NCBI GenBank assembly: GCA_029260265.1
Contig: JAJDDO010000024.1
Location: 62,001 to 126,000, forward strand
Source of the DNA: Phycisphaerales bacterium
GTDB lineage: Bacteria; Planctomycetota; Phycisphaerae; Phycisphaerales; UBA1924
Reading direction: 5' to 3'
DNA length: 64,000 bases
Shown: in pieces, positions 25,403 through 33,090 of the stretch
Layout: the number at the start of each line of letters is the position of its first letter
Position numbering within the stretch: the stretch's first letter is position 1
Program-made: the position numbers and the translations under genes
Notes under the pieces: model-generated
The model's database searches: none
What the model saw: the letters and a program-made list of their open reading frames with translations, nothing else
What the model was told of the DNA's origin: nothing

Positions 25403-27127
25403 ATGCCCGACGAAGCCCAACCCACCACCAAATCCATGGACGACATCATGGCCCTGTGCAAACGACGCGGGTTCATCTATCAAGCCTCAGAAATCTACGG
25501 CGGCGTCAACGGCTTCTGGGACTACGGCCCACTCGGCGCCCAGCTCAAAAAAAACCTCCGCGACGCATGGTGGACCGATGTCGTCATGAAAGGCTGCAAC
25601 GGCAAGCCCGGCCCCGACGGCAACCCGGTCTCGATCGTGCCCCTCGATTCCTCGATCATCCAGAATCCGAAGGTCTGGGAAGCATCCGGGCATGTCGGCG
25701 GGTTCAATGATCCGATGGTGGACGATAAGGAAACCAAGCAGCGGTTCCGAGCAGATCACCTTATTGGTGTATATGTGAGTATCCCATTTGAGTCCGTGGA
25801 GCAATTTCAGGTGCTTCAAGAAGCCGGTCAAAATATTGCAAGCCCAGAGGTCAATGTAGTTCCCGACAAAACGATTGTGGCCAACTCATCGCACGAGGCG
25901 GTTGAATTGTTGACAGATCGGAAACTTCAGAAACTATTGGGCATCAGATCGTTTCAGCCATTTGCGAATGATACAAATGGAATGGTGTTGGGTAGGATCG
26001 ATGCTGGAAGCGGTGAGCGGATTTGTGAGTTTAGAAGTATCCCTGCTCAAACACTTGAACTTCACGCTTCGTCGGTTCCATCACCATTCACAGGTAAAGC
26101 AGGATCGCTTACAACACCCCGCGCATTCAACCTGATGTTCAAAACCGTTCTCGGCGCGACCGGCAATGCAGAGGACAACACGGCCTACCTCCGCCCCGAA
26201 ACCGCCCAGGGCATCTTCATCAACTTCAAGAATGTCGTTGACACCACCCGCGTCTCCGTCCCCTTCGGCATCGCCCAGACGGGCAAGGCCTTCCGCAATG
26301 AAGTGACACCCCGCAACTTTACTTTCCGCAGCCGCGAGTTCGAGCAGATGGAGATCGAGTTCTTCTGCCACCCCGACGATTCCAAGGGCTGGTACACCTT
26401 CTGGCGCGACTGGCGGATGCAGTGGTGGCAGGACCTCGGGCTCAAGGGAGACAACCTGATCCTCCGCGAGCACGACTCCGACGAGCTGGCGCATTACGCC
26501 AAAGAGGGCGCGGGCACCGCCGACATCGAGTACATGTTCCCCTTCACCGCGCCGGGCTACGGCGAGCTCGAGGGCATCGCCGACCGGACGAACTTTGATC
26601 TCAAACAGCACGCCGAGCATTCAAAGACCAAGCTCGATTACTTCGACAATACAAGGGGTGAACTCGCCAAGAACGGGCAGCCCAAGGGCGAGCGGTACCT
26701 GCCGCATGTCATCGAGCCCTCCGCCGGTCTCGATCGCGGCGTGCTCGCGCTGATCTGCGAAGCCTTTACCCCCGACGAGAACCGACCGTCCGGCGTGTAC
26801 ATGAAGTTCCACCCACGCATCGCCCCGATCAAGGCGGCGGTGTTCCCGTTGGTGAAAAAGGACGGCATGCCCGAGATCGCCGAGCCGCTGTACAACGAGC
26901 TGCGCAACCGGTTCGGGCACCTGGGGACCATCGAGTACGATGTCAAACAATCCATCGGCAAGCGCTACGCCCGCATGGACGAAGCCGGTTGCCCGTTCTG
27001 TTTTACAATCGACAGCGACACCCTCACCGACAACACCGTGACCGTCCGCCACCGCGATACGCTTGATCAAGAGCGAATCGCCATCGACAGGGTCGCCGAT
27101 TTCCTCGCCAACAAACTCGGTGTGTAA
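25403..27127 (+). CDS. glyQS: glycyl-tRNA synthetase, single-chain class II
   Basis: A 574-residue enzyme charging tRNA-Gly. Class II signatures are present: FIYQASEIYGGVNGFWDYGPLGAQLKKNL, RPETAQGIFINFKNV, RVSVPFGIAQTGKAFRNEVTPRNFTFRSREFEQMEIEFF and PHVIEPSAGLDRGVLALICEAF, followed by the anticodon-binding domain. Residues 110-234 form an insertion between QRFRADHLI and TPRAFNLMFKTVLG. Relatives often carry a CxxC...CxxC zinc element there, but this one has none of those cysteines, and its DNA is about 47% G+C against 60% or more around it. AAAAGGA precedes the ATG. Confidence 0.95.
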   Translation: MPDEAQPTTKSMDDIMALCKRRGFIYQASEIYGGVNGFWDYGPLGAQLKKNLRDAWWTDVVMKGCNGKPGPDGNPVSIVPLDSSIIQNPKVWEASGHVGGFNDPMVDDKETKQRFRADHLIGVYVSIPFESVEQFQVLQEAGQNIASPEVNVVPDKTIVANSSHEAVELLTDRKLQKLLGIRSFQPFANDTNGMVLGRIDAGSGERICEFRSIPAQTLELHASSVPSPFTGKAGSLTTPRAFNLMFKTVLGATGNAEDNTAYLRPETAQGIFINFKNVVDTTRVSVPFGIAQTGKAFRNEVTPRNFTFRSREFEQMEIEFFCHPDDSKGWYTFWRDWRMQWWQDLGLKGDNLILREHDSDELAHYAKEGAGTADIEYMFPFTAPGYGELEGIADRTNFDLKQHAEHSKTKLDYFDNTRGELAKNGQPKGERYLPHVIEPSAGLDRGVLALICEAFTPDENRPSGVYMKFHPRIAPIKAAVFPLVKKDGMPEIAEPLYNELRNRFGHLGTIEYDVKQSIGKRYARMDEAGCPFCFTIDSDTLTDNTVTVRHRDTLDQERIAIDRVADFLANKLGV

Positions 27128-27152
27128 GCACCCATTTCTTGCTCTGGTGGAA

Positions 27153-27167
27153 CGGGCTTCCAGCCCG
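27153..27167 (+). terminator. hairpin after glyQS (weak terminator or REP-like element)
   Basis: CGGGCT-TCC-AGCCCG forms a 6-bp stem with a 3-base loop, 26 bases past the glyQS stop, followed by CTTTCTTC. The GGAACGGGCTTCCAGCCCG shape resembles short dispersed palindromes seen in some genomes; only one copy is evident in this window, so a terminator role is the simpler reading. Confidence 0.45.
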
Positions 27168-27215
27168 CTTTCTTCAAACGAAGTTCTTACCGAGTAGTGA
27201 CGCCCAGACAGCGGA

Positions 27216-27221
27216 TACAAT
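27216..27221 (+). promoter_or_regulatory. -10 hexamer TACAAT, leaderless start of the ABC ATPase gene
   Basis: TACAAT ends eight bases before the ATG at 27230 and there is no Shine-Dalgarno. This hexamer decides for the ATG over a GTG 33 bases upstream, which would precede the transcription start. Confidence 0.5.
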
Positions 27222-27229
27222 CGGGCTCA

Positions 27230-27991
27230 ATGGCTCTGTGTACAAAAAAAGCGAGTTTCTCCTACAAAGCCGACCGCCGCGTCCTTGATGAGGTCGCCTG
27301 CACCATCGAGCCCGGCGCACTCACTGTCCTTGTCGGCCCCAACGGTGCGGGAAAGTCCACGCTCCTCCGGCTCCTCGCCGGCGTGCGTTCGCCGACCGCC
27401 GGCACGATTGAGCTTGAAGATACCAACCTTGCCACCATCCCCGCAACCGCTCGCGCCGCCAAGATCGCGTTCATCGCCCAGCGCACCTCGCTCGCGTTTG
27501 ACTTTGATGTCCGCCGCGTCGTCGGGTTCGGGCGCCACGCGATCTCCAACGACCAAGCACCGATCGACGAGGCCCTCGAACGCTTCGCATTGACTGATCT
27601 TGCTTCTACACCTTTCGGCACCCTCTCGGTCGGACAACAACAGCGTGTGTCCTTTGCCCGTGCTTGGGCACAACTCGCCACATCGGACACCGGGTACCTG
27701 CTTGCCGATGAGCCGTGCGCGTCGATGGATCCCAAGCACGCATCCGACACGATGCAGGCGATGAAGGAACTCGCCGTTCGAGGCATCGGCGTGGGTGTGG
27801 TGCTCCACGACCTCTCCACCGCATGCTCGATCGCGGACCGCGCGATCGTCCTCGACAGCTCCGGGCGGGTGCTCGCGCAGGGATCCGCGCCAGAAACACT
27901 CACCGAATCCAACCTCTCGAGCGTGTTCGGTGTCCAGATGCTCCGCCGGTCAGTCGAAGGGCTTGGCTCGATAGTCCGTGTCGCCCGCTAG
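27230..27991 (+). CDS. ABC transporter ATP-binding protein (FecE/HmuV/BtuD-like)
   Basis: A 253-residue ATPase subunit with Walker A GPNGAGKST, Q-loop IAQRTS, signature TLSVGQQQRVSFARA, Walker B GYLLADEP and switch VVLHDLS. The sequence around them (RRVVGFGRHAISNDQ) is that of importers for iron chelates, haem or cobalamin. Permease and binding protein are not adjacent, but a BtuF-like protein lies at 21754, about 5 kb away. The two could be parts of one uptake system whose permease lies outside the window; this is inference. Confidence 0.87.
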   Translation: MALCTKKASFSYKADRRVLDEVACTIEPGALTVLVGPNGAGKSTLLRLLAGVRSPTAGTIELEDTNLATIPATARAAKIAFIAQRTSLAFDFDVRRVVGFGRHAISNDQAPIDEALERFALTDLASTPFGTLSVGQQQRVSFARAWAQLATSDTGYLLADEPCASMDPKHASDTMQAMKELAVRGIGVGVVLHDLSTACSIADRAIVLDSSGRVLAQGSAPETLTESNLSSVFGVQMLRRSVEGLGSIVRVAR

Positions 27992-28021
27992 CTCATGCAC
28001 GCCCGGGCACGATTTGCCCGA

Positions 28022-28027
28022 TACAAT
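28022..28027 (+). promoter_or_regulatory. -10 hexamer TACAAT, leaderless start at 28036
   Basis: TACAAT ends eight bases before the ATG at 28036. The spacing and lack of Shine-Dalgarno are the same as at the preceding ATPase gene. Confidence 0.5.
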
Positions 28028-28035
28028 GCCGGTAC

Positions 28036-28866
28036 ATGCTGCAGTCCATCCTCAACATCATTCTCTCGCCCGCGATGCTTCCGATCGTGATCGGTCTGAT
28101 CGCCGGCGGCAGCCGGCTCATGCGTTGGGCCAACGAAAACAAGGCCAAGCGCCAAGAACAGTTCAACAACGCCCGTGCCCGCGATGAATACCTCCGCACC
28201 GGCAAGCCTGCGGATAAGCCCGTGCAGCGAAGCGAAGCGGGATCTCCTACGAGCGTCCAACCACAAACAAATGCATCCGCCGGCAAGACCAGACTCGAAG
28301 AACTCCGTCAGCAACGCATCGAGCAGCTCCGCAAGATACGCGAGCAACGCAGCAGCCCCGCAGCCCCGCAGCTATCACGCGCCGCATCACCGAAACCATC
28401 CCCCCTTCGTGCCAGAGGCATGCAAAATCGCGCGAGCGCCCAAGCTCAGGCAAGTGCAACCGGGCGGGTGCCGACCTCGGTTCCATCCGCACAGCGCATC
28501 CAACGCCCAGCGGTGCAGCCCCTCGACATCGATGCCCAGCAAGAGTCACTCGCCCAGCGACGCGCCAAAGCCCAGCGCCAACGCCAAGCCGCCCAATCCT
28601 CCAAGCCAACACCTTCGCCGGCATCCAAGGACGGGCGCTCTCGGCTCAGCAGCCTCGAGATTAACCCTGAGTTGAACCAGCATGTTGGGACCCTGCATAT
28701 CGAGCACGCCGATGATCCGATCGAATCAAGCTACGGCGTCACCGGTGCGACCCACCACAGCACCGGGATTCGCAAACGACTCAAAGATCGCAGCTCGGTT
28801 CGCCAGGCGATCGTACTCAACGAGGTGCTCTCCGCCCCAGTAGCGTTGCGGGTCAAGTCGCTCTGA
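28036..28866 (+). CDS. hypothetical membrane-anchored Ala/Gln/Arg-rich protein
   Basis: A 276-residue protein. Residues 1-28 form one hydrophobic segment (LQSILNIILSPAMLPIVIGLIAGG), then a basic, low-complexity, probably disordered region with a short coiled coil (EELRQQRIEQLRKIREQRS) and many Ala/Pro/Gln/Ser residues. The last 25 residues, ending in RQAIVLNEVLSAPVALR, look conserved rather than random and resemble the C-termini of other planctomycete hypothetical proteins as I remember them. No enzymatic motif is present. The function is unknown. Confidence 0.65.
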   Translation: MLQSILNIILSPAMLPIVIGLIAGGSRLMRWANENKAKRQEQFNNARARDEYLRTGKPADKPVQRSEAGSPTSVQPQTNASAGKTRLEELRQQRIEQLRKIREQRSSPAAPQLSRAASPKPSPLRARGMQNRASAQAQASATGRVPTSVPSAQRIQRPAVQPLDIDAQQESLAQRRAKAQRQRQAAQSSKPTPSPASKDGRSRLSSLEINPELNQHVGTLHIEHADDPIESSYGVTGATHHSTGIRKRLKDRSSVRQAIVLNEVLSAPVALRVKSL

Positions 28867-28905
28867 TTTGTGCACCATTTCACGAAATGTGCCCTGAATG
28901 CTCGA

Positions 28906-28911
28906 TATACT
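28906..28911 (+). promoter_or_regulatory. -10 hexamer TATACT, leaderless start of the HEAT lipoprotein gene
   Basis: TATACT ends five bases before the ATG at 28917. No Shine-Dalgarno is present. Confidence 0.5.
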
Positions 28912-28916
28912 TGGGT

Positions 28917-29741
28917 ATGACGAGAAGAACGCCAAAAACGGTTCTGTCGGCACTCTGGGTTGCATATGCGATCGCGATGGTTGGTGGGCTCGCGGGGTGC
29001 AATACCTTTGACGATGTCCCCCGCGGCGCAGACAGCTTGCGAAGCATTATGAATCCGCAGACCAGCCCAACCCAGGCAGCAGAAATGGCGACCGACCAGT
29101 ACAACGCGGAAAACCGATTCCGCGGAACCACGCTGCTCTCCAACGCCGACTTCGGCGGGCGCGAGGTCTACCTCGACCTGTACATCGATGGCGTGAACGA
29201 CATCGACCCCGGTGTCCGCATCGCATCAGTCCGGGCGCTCGGTCGCCACGGCGATCCCGAGAACGCGGGGCTCATCATCACCGCACTCAATGACGAAAAC
29301 CGGCTCGTCCGCATCGAGGCCGCACGCGCGCTTCAGCGGATCCACTCACCCGATGCCGTTTCGCCGCTGATGGAATCGGTGAGTATCGAGAACGAGGCCG
29401 ACGCCGATGTCCGCGCCGCCGCTGCCGATGCGCTCGGGCAATACCAGCAGCCCCGTGTGGTTCAATCACTGATCGGCGCGCTCCGCGATCCCAGATTGGT
29501 GGTCAACAACCGGGTGCAGCACGCGCTGGTGACCCTGAGCGGTCAAGACTTTGGGTTCGATCGACGGATGTGGATCGATTGGTACAACCAAACCGATGAG
29601 CTCTTCGCCGGCGCTCAGATTTATACTTATCCCACCTTCCATCGCAAACGCCGCCCGGTCGAGTACATCCCGCTCGTGCCCCAGCCGCCAAACGAGACGA
29701 GCGCGACCCCTGTCGGGCTCGACCCCGTCCAAGACGGCTGA
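28917..29741 (+). CDS. HEAT-repeat lipoprotein
   Basis: A 274-residue secreted protein. The signal peptide ends in the lipobox GLAGC (Cys at about residue 28). Residues 95-200 form three or four HEAT-type helical repeats (DPGVRIASVRALGRHGDPENAGLIITAL; NRLVRIEAARALQRIHSPDAVSPLME; DVRAAAADALGQYQQPRVVQSLIGAL). The C-terminus ends in a proline-rich stretch. Such scaffolds mediate protein contacts, so a role in an envelope complex is inferred; there is no catalytic motif. Confidence 0.8.
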   Translation: MTRRTPKTVLSALWVAYAIAMVGGLAGCNTFDDVPRGADSLRSIMNPQTSPTQAAEMATDQYNAENRFRGTTLLSNADFGGREVYLDLYIDGVNDIDPGVRIASVRALGRHGDPENAGLIITALNDENRLVRIEAARALQRIHSPDAVSPLMESVSIENEADADVRAAAADALGQYQQPRVVQSLIGALRDPRLVVNNRVQHALVTLSGQDFGFDRRMWIDWYNQTDELFAGAQIYTYPTFHRKRRPVEYIPLVPQPPNETSATPVGLDPVQDG

Positions 29742-29811
29742 TCCGGACCACCGGTGCCGCACCGTCCGAAAACCTGCGAGATCCGCGGATCGATCCAATC
29801 TATTCGCCCTG

Positions 29812-29817
29812 TATAAC
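29812..29817 (+). promoter_or_regulatory. -10-like TATAAC before the dehydrogenase-like gene
   Basis: TATAAC lies 39 bases before the ATG at 29857, leaving a leader of about 33 bases with GGAG six bases before the start. Confidence 0.35.
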
Positions 29818-29856
29818 CGATGATTGCGACGCAATGACGCGCATTTGGAGCGGGCG

Positions 29857-30846
29857 ATGCAGGCGGTTCGGATCCGATTAAACGAAGTCTACCTTGATGC
29901 CAACGCATCCGAGCCCTCCCCCAAAGAGGGTGATGCGGTTGTGCGCACCACGCATGTGCTCCTTCGGCGCAGCGACCTTGCAAACTGCCGGGGCGCTTTC
30001 GGGTTCAAGGGGATCATCGGGTCACATTTCCTCGGGGTTGTCGAATCCGTGCAGGGCATCGACGGGCATCCATTGATTGGGCGGCGTGTGGTCGGCAATC
30101 CAAACATCGCAGACACCGCTAGCGAGTTCGCCAAACGCGGGCTGGCGATGCACGACCCCGCTCGACAGATCCTCGGGCTGGTCGAACGCGGCGGCTGTCT
30201 TTGCGAACGATTCGCCATCCCGGCGGGCAACCTTGCCGAGGTGCCCGAGACCATTCTCGATGACCATGCGATCCTCGCCAACCCGCTCTCTGCCGCGATC
30301 CATGCCGGGCAGCTGGTACACATCGAGGGCAAGCCCTATGTCTCCGTGCTGGGCGATGACCTCTCCGCGCTGCTTGCAGCCCAGGTGATGACGCAGCTCA
30401 ACGCATCGGTGAGGTTATTGACAACCAACGCCGATCGGCTCGAGTTGTGCGCACGATGGGGGATCAAGCACCGCCACCTCGACGAGGTCGGACGCCGACG
30501 CGATCAGGATGTCGTGCTCGATACCACCCAAGACGCCAAGAGCCTCGAGTGTGCCCTCCTGATGGTGCGTCCGCGCGGCACGATCGTGCTGAGCGCGGAC
30601 CCCATTCCGACACCCAGCATGCACAACGATTCGATCGATTGGTCGCCGGTGGTTGCCAACGAGCTCCGCGTGCTTGGTGCACGGTGCGGCAGCGTCGGCG
30701 AGGGGCTCTCCATGATGAGCAGCGGGCGGATCGACCTCTCGGGGCTCATCACCAAGCGATTCAAGCTCGCAGATTCGATCGCCGCGATCCGCGCTGCAGC
30801 CGAGCCAGATCAGCTCGGCGTGGTGATCGAGATCCCCAAACGCTAA
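29857..30846 (+). CDS. medium-chain dehydrogenase/reductase homologue lacking zinc ligands
   Basis: A 329-residue protein with the overall order of zinc alcohol dehydrogenases: a GroES-like N-terminal half (VVRTTHVLLRRSDLANCRG...GIIGSHFLGVVESV) and a Rossmann half (VSVLGDDLSALLAAQVM...VRPRGTIVLSADP). The catalytic zinc ligands C...GHE are replaced (RRSD; GSHF), the four structural-zinc cysteines are absent, and the Rossmann glycine motif is degenerate. It may therefore use no zinc or have lost dehydrogenase activity. GGAG precedes the ATG. It ends two bases from the convergent serA. Confidence 0.75.
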   Translation: MQAVRIRLNEVYLDANASEPSPKEGDAVVRTTHVLLRRSDLANCRGAFGFKGIIGSHFLGVVESVQGIDGHPLIGRRVVGNPNIADTASEFAKRGLAMHDPARQILGLVERGGCLCERFAIPAGNLAEVPETILDDHAILANPLSAAIHAGQLVHIEGKPYVSVLGDDLSALLAAQVMTQLNASVRLLTTNADRLELCARWGIKHRHLDEVGRRRDQDVVLDTTQDAKSLECALLMVRPRGTIVLSADPIPTPSMHNDSIDWSPVVANELRVLGARCGSVGEGLSMMSSGRIDLSGLITKRFKLADSIAAIRAAAEPDQLGVVIEIPKR

Positions 30847-30848
30847 GC

Positions 30849-32090
30849 CTACCAGAGCAGCCGAGTGCGGATGGATTCGTCGATCTCGTTGATCCGATCA
30901 CGCAGGATTTCGGTGCTGGATGGATCCGCGTCGAGCACCAAATATCCAAGCTGGTCTCGCGTGCGGAGGTATTCCCCGGTGATATTGACCCCGAGATCCG
31001 CCGCCGCTTCATGTATTTTTCCCAGCACGCCGGGCACATTGCGGTGAAAGTTAAGCACGCGGTGCGGACGATTGGCGCCCTCGACCGTGCCCTGCTCGGG
31101 CAGATCTACCTCGGGCACATTCACCGCGCCGGTCGTGGTTCCCGCGTTGATAAACCGGGCGAGCTTGCTCGCGATATCGAGGCTGATCGATTGCTGCGCT
31201 TCGATGGTCGATCCGCCGACATGAGGCGTCAGGATCACATTCTCCGCGCCCTGCATCACGCTCGTGAATGATTCTCCCGCCCGTGATGGTTCATCGGGGA
31301 ACACATCGATCGCCGCTCCGCTCAGATGACCCGAATCGATCGCGTCCCGCAACGCAACGAGATCCACAACCGTTCCGCGGGCGTTGTTGATCACACACAC
31401 GCCCTTGCGCATCTGCGAGATCTGCTTCTTGCCGATCATGTTCCGTGTGCTCTCATTGTCGGGGACATGGATGCTGAGCACATCGCACGAGCCAAGCAGC
31501 TCTTCGAGCGAGCCGGCGACCATCGCATTGCCCAACGGAAGCTTCGAGGCGGTGTCAAAGAACATCACCCGCATCCCGAGCGATTCGGCGAGCACCGAGA
31601 GCTGCGAGCCAATATGCCCGTACCCCACGATCCCGAGCACCTTGCCGCGAACCTCGTGCGAACCGGCGGCGCTCTTGTCCCATGTCCCCAAATGCAACGC
31701 GTGCGAGCGATGGGTGAGCTTGCGGTGCAGCGCGATGATCTCGGCGATGGTCAACTCGGCGACCGACCGCGTATTCGAGAACGGCGAGTTGAACACCGGG
31801 ATCCCACGCATCGACGCCGATCCGAGCTCAACCTGGTTCGTCCCCGCGCAGAAGCACCCTACCGCCAAAAGCCTCGGGCAATTCTTGATGAGCTCATCGG
31901 TGAGATGGGTTTTCGACCGCACGCCGACGATGTGGGCTCGCCCGATGAAACCGATGAGTTCATCACCCTGCAGCGCCCCGCCGTGGGTGCGGACATTGAA
32001 CCCCTCGCCCCTGAGCTGCTCTGTCCCGTCCTGGTGGGTGCCTTCGAGCAGGACGATCTCGATCTGGTCTTTGGGGAATGAGGTCTTCAT
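30849..32090 (-). CDS. serA: D-3-phosphoglycerate dehydrogenase
   Basis: A 413-residue enzyme that opens serine biosynthesis by oxidising 3-phosphoglycerate with NAD. It has the E. coli-type layout: substrate and NAD domains with GIVGYGHIGSQLS, VINNARGTVVD (substrate arginine), DVFPDEP and TPHVGGST, then a short linker and a C-terminal ACT domain (NVPGVLGKIHEAAADLGVNITGEYL) that binds serine for feedback inhibition. The ATG overlaps the uppP stop by four bases. glyA, which uses serine, is at 43001 in its own unit. Confidence 0.96.
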   Translation of the reverse strand: MKTSFPKDQIEIVLLEGTHQDGTEQLRGEGFNVRTHGGALQGDELIGFIGRAHIVGVRSKTHLTDELIKNCPRLLAVGCFCAGTNQVELGSASMRGIPVFNSPFSNTRSVAELTIAEIIALHRKLTHRSHALHLGTWDKSAAGSHEVRGKVLGIVGYGHIGSQLSVLAESLGMRVMFFDTASKLPLGNAMVAGSLEELLGSCDVLSIHVPDNESTRNMIGKKQISQMRKGVCVINNARGTVVDLVALRDAIDSGHLSGAAIDVFPDEPSRAGESFTSVMQGAENVILTPHVGGSTIEAQQSISLDIASKLARFINAGTTTGAVNVPEVDLPEQGTVEGANRPHRVLNFHRNVPGVLGKIHEAAADLGVNITGEYLRTRDQLGYLVLDADPSSTEILRDRINEIDESIRTRLLW

Positions 32091-33046
32091 CCGTCGCTCT
32101 CGCTTTGGTTCTGGTCAATGAGTTGTTGTGCATCGTCGGGCTGGCTTGGGGTGTGCAAGCTCACGGTGCCGGTGCCGATCAGGATGCCGAGCATAATCGC
32201 GAGCACGATCCGGTAGTACCCAAAGAGTGCCAATCCGTGCTCGGTCAAAAACGCGACAAGCCATCGGACCGCAAACGCCGCCGACACCGTCGCCACAATC
32301 AGCCCAACAGCGATCGGTGCCCACCCGATGACCTCGAACATCGAAGGGCCATCTCCAGACAGCGTCTTATAGAGCGAGTACACGCACGCGCCGCCCAGCG
32401 TCGGGAGCCCAAGCAAGAACGAAAACTCTGCAGCCCGCTTTGGGCGGAGCCCAATAAGCACCCCCCCAGCGATGGTCATCATCGAGCGAGATGTCCCAGG
32501 CCACATCGCGATGGTCTGCAAAAACCCGATGAACACCGCCTGCTTGATGCTCATATCCGTCAGGTCCATACCCTCGTCCTGCTCATCTGAATCAGCACCA
32601 GTATCTGGATCAGGGCGTGGAGCTTTGAACTTCTTGTGATCCAACGCGATCATGAAGATCCCGCCCAGGGCCAACGCGGTGATCACCGAGGTGGTGTTGA
32701 AGAGGTGCTTCTCGATCATGTCGTTGAGCAGCACGCCGAGCACCGCCGCGGGCATGAATGCAGCGATGATATTGATCGAGAGCTTGAGCCCATCGGCGTC
32801 CTTGCCCAAGAGCCCGCGGATCATCTGGATCACCCGCGGAAAGTACAGCGTCAGCACCGCCAAGATTGCGCCGCCCTGGACAACAATATTGAAGGTATCC
32901 ACCGCGGAACGCTGAGTCGCCGTCTTCCCGAGCCCGAGTAGATCAGACACGATGATCAGATGCCCGGTTGAGGAAATGGGCAGGTACTCGGTGATGCCCT
33001 CGACCACGCCGAGGACAACAGATTGCCAGATTGTCATCGTGTCCAT
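32087..33046 (-). CDS. uppP: undecaprenyl-diphosphatase
   Basis: A 319-residue membrane enzyme (BacA family) that recycles the C55 lipid carrier for peptidoglycan synthesis and confers bacitracin tolerance. Both family motifs are present: EGITEYLPISSTGHL near residue 16 and PGTSRSMMTIAGGVLIGL in the second half. An acidic loop (DPDTGADSDEQDEGMD) is inserted before the second motif. About eight helices are visible. The start at 33046 has GGAG six bases upstream and a TAGACT -10 at 33072-33077. It is translationally coupled to serA by a 4-bp overlap. Confidence 0.95.
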   Translation of the reverse strand: MDTMTIWQSVVLGVVEGITEYLPISSTGHLIIVSDLLGLGKTATQRSAVDTFNIVVQGGAILAVLTLYFPRVIQMIRGLLGKDADGLKLSINIIAAFMPAAVLGVLLNDMIEKHLFNTTSVITALALGGIFMIALDHKKFKAPRPDPDTGADSDEQDEGMDLTDMSIKQAVFIGFLQTIAMWPGTSRSMMTIAGGVLIGLRPKRAAEFSFLLGLPTLGGACVYSLYKTLSGDGPSMFEVIGWAPIAVGLIVATVSAAFAVRWLVAFLTEHGLALFGYYRIVLAIMLGILIGTGTVSLHTPSQPDDAQQLIDQNQSESDG

Positions 33047-33071
33047 ATTCGGCTCCGCGGGCGTTGTTGCC

Positions 33072-33090
33072 AGTCTAGGGTACCGTACCC
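33072..33090. promoter_or_regulatory. overlapping divergent -10 elements and palindrome (uppP / methyltransferase)
   Basis: The 44 bases between the two divergent genes hold TAGACT for uppP on the minus strand (33072-33077) and TAGGGT for the plus-strand methyltransferase gene (33076-33081); the two hexamers share two bases. GGGTAC-C-GTACCC (33078-33090) is a 13-bp palindrome directly in front of the ATG at 33091, overlapping the plus -10. RNA polymerase can hardly use both promoters at once. Confidence 0.5.

Noticed and set aside
25731-26105. Intein or intron inside the glycyl-tRNA synthetase gene
   Set aside because: The frame stays open, the insertion does not begin with Cys/Ser at a splice junction or end with His-Asn, and no endonuclease motif is seen.
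27153-27167. Dispersed REP/RAYT-type repeat family
   Set aside because: Only one copy of the CGGGCTTCCAGCCCG hairpin was noticed in 64 kb, so a repeat family cannot be supported here.
27197-27229. GTG start of the ABC ATPase gene at 27197
   Set aside because: The TACAAT hexamer at 27216-27221 would lie inside the coding region; the ATG at 27230 fits the family start.
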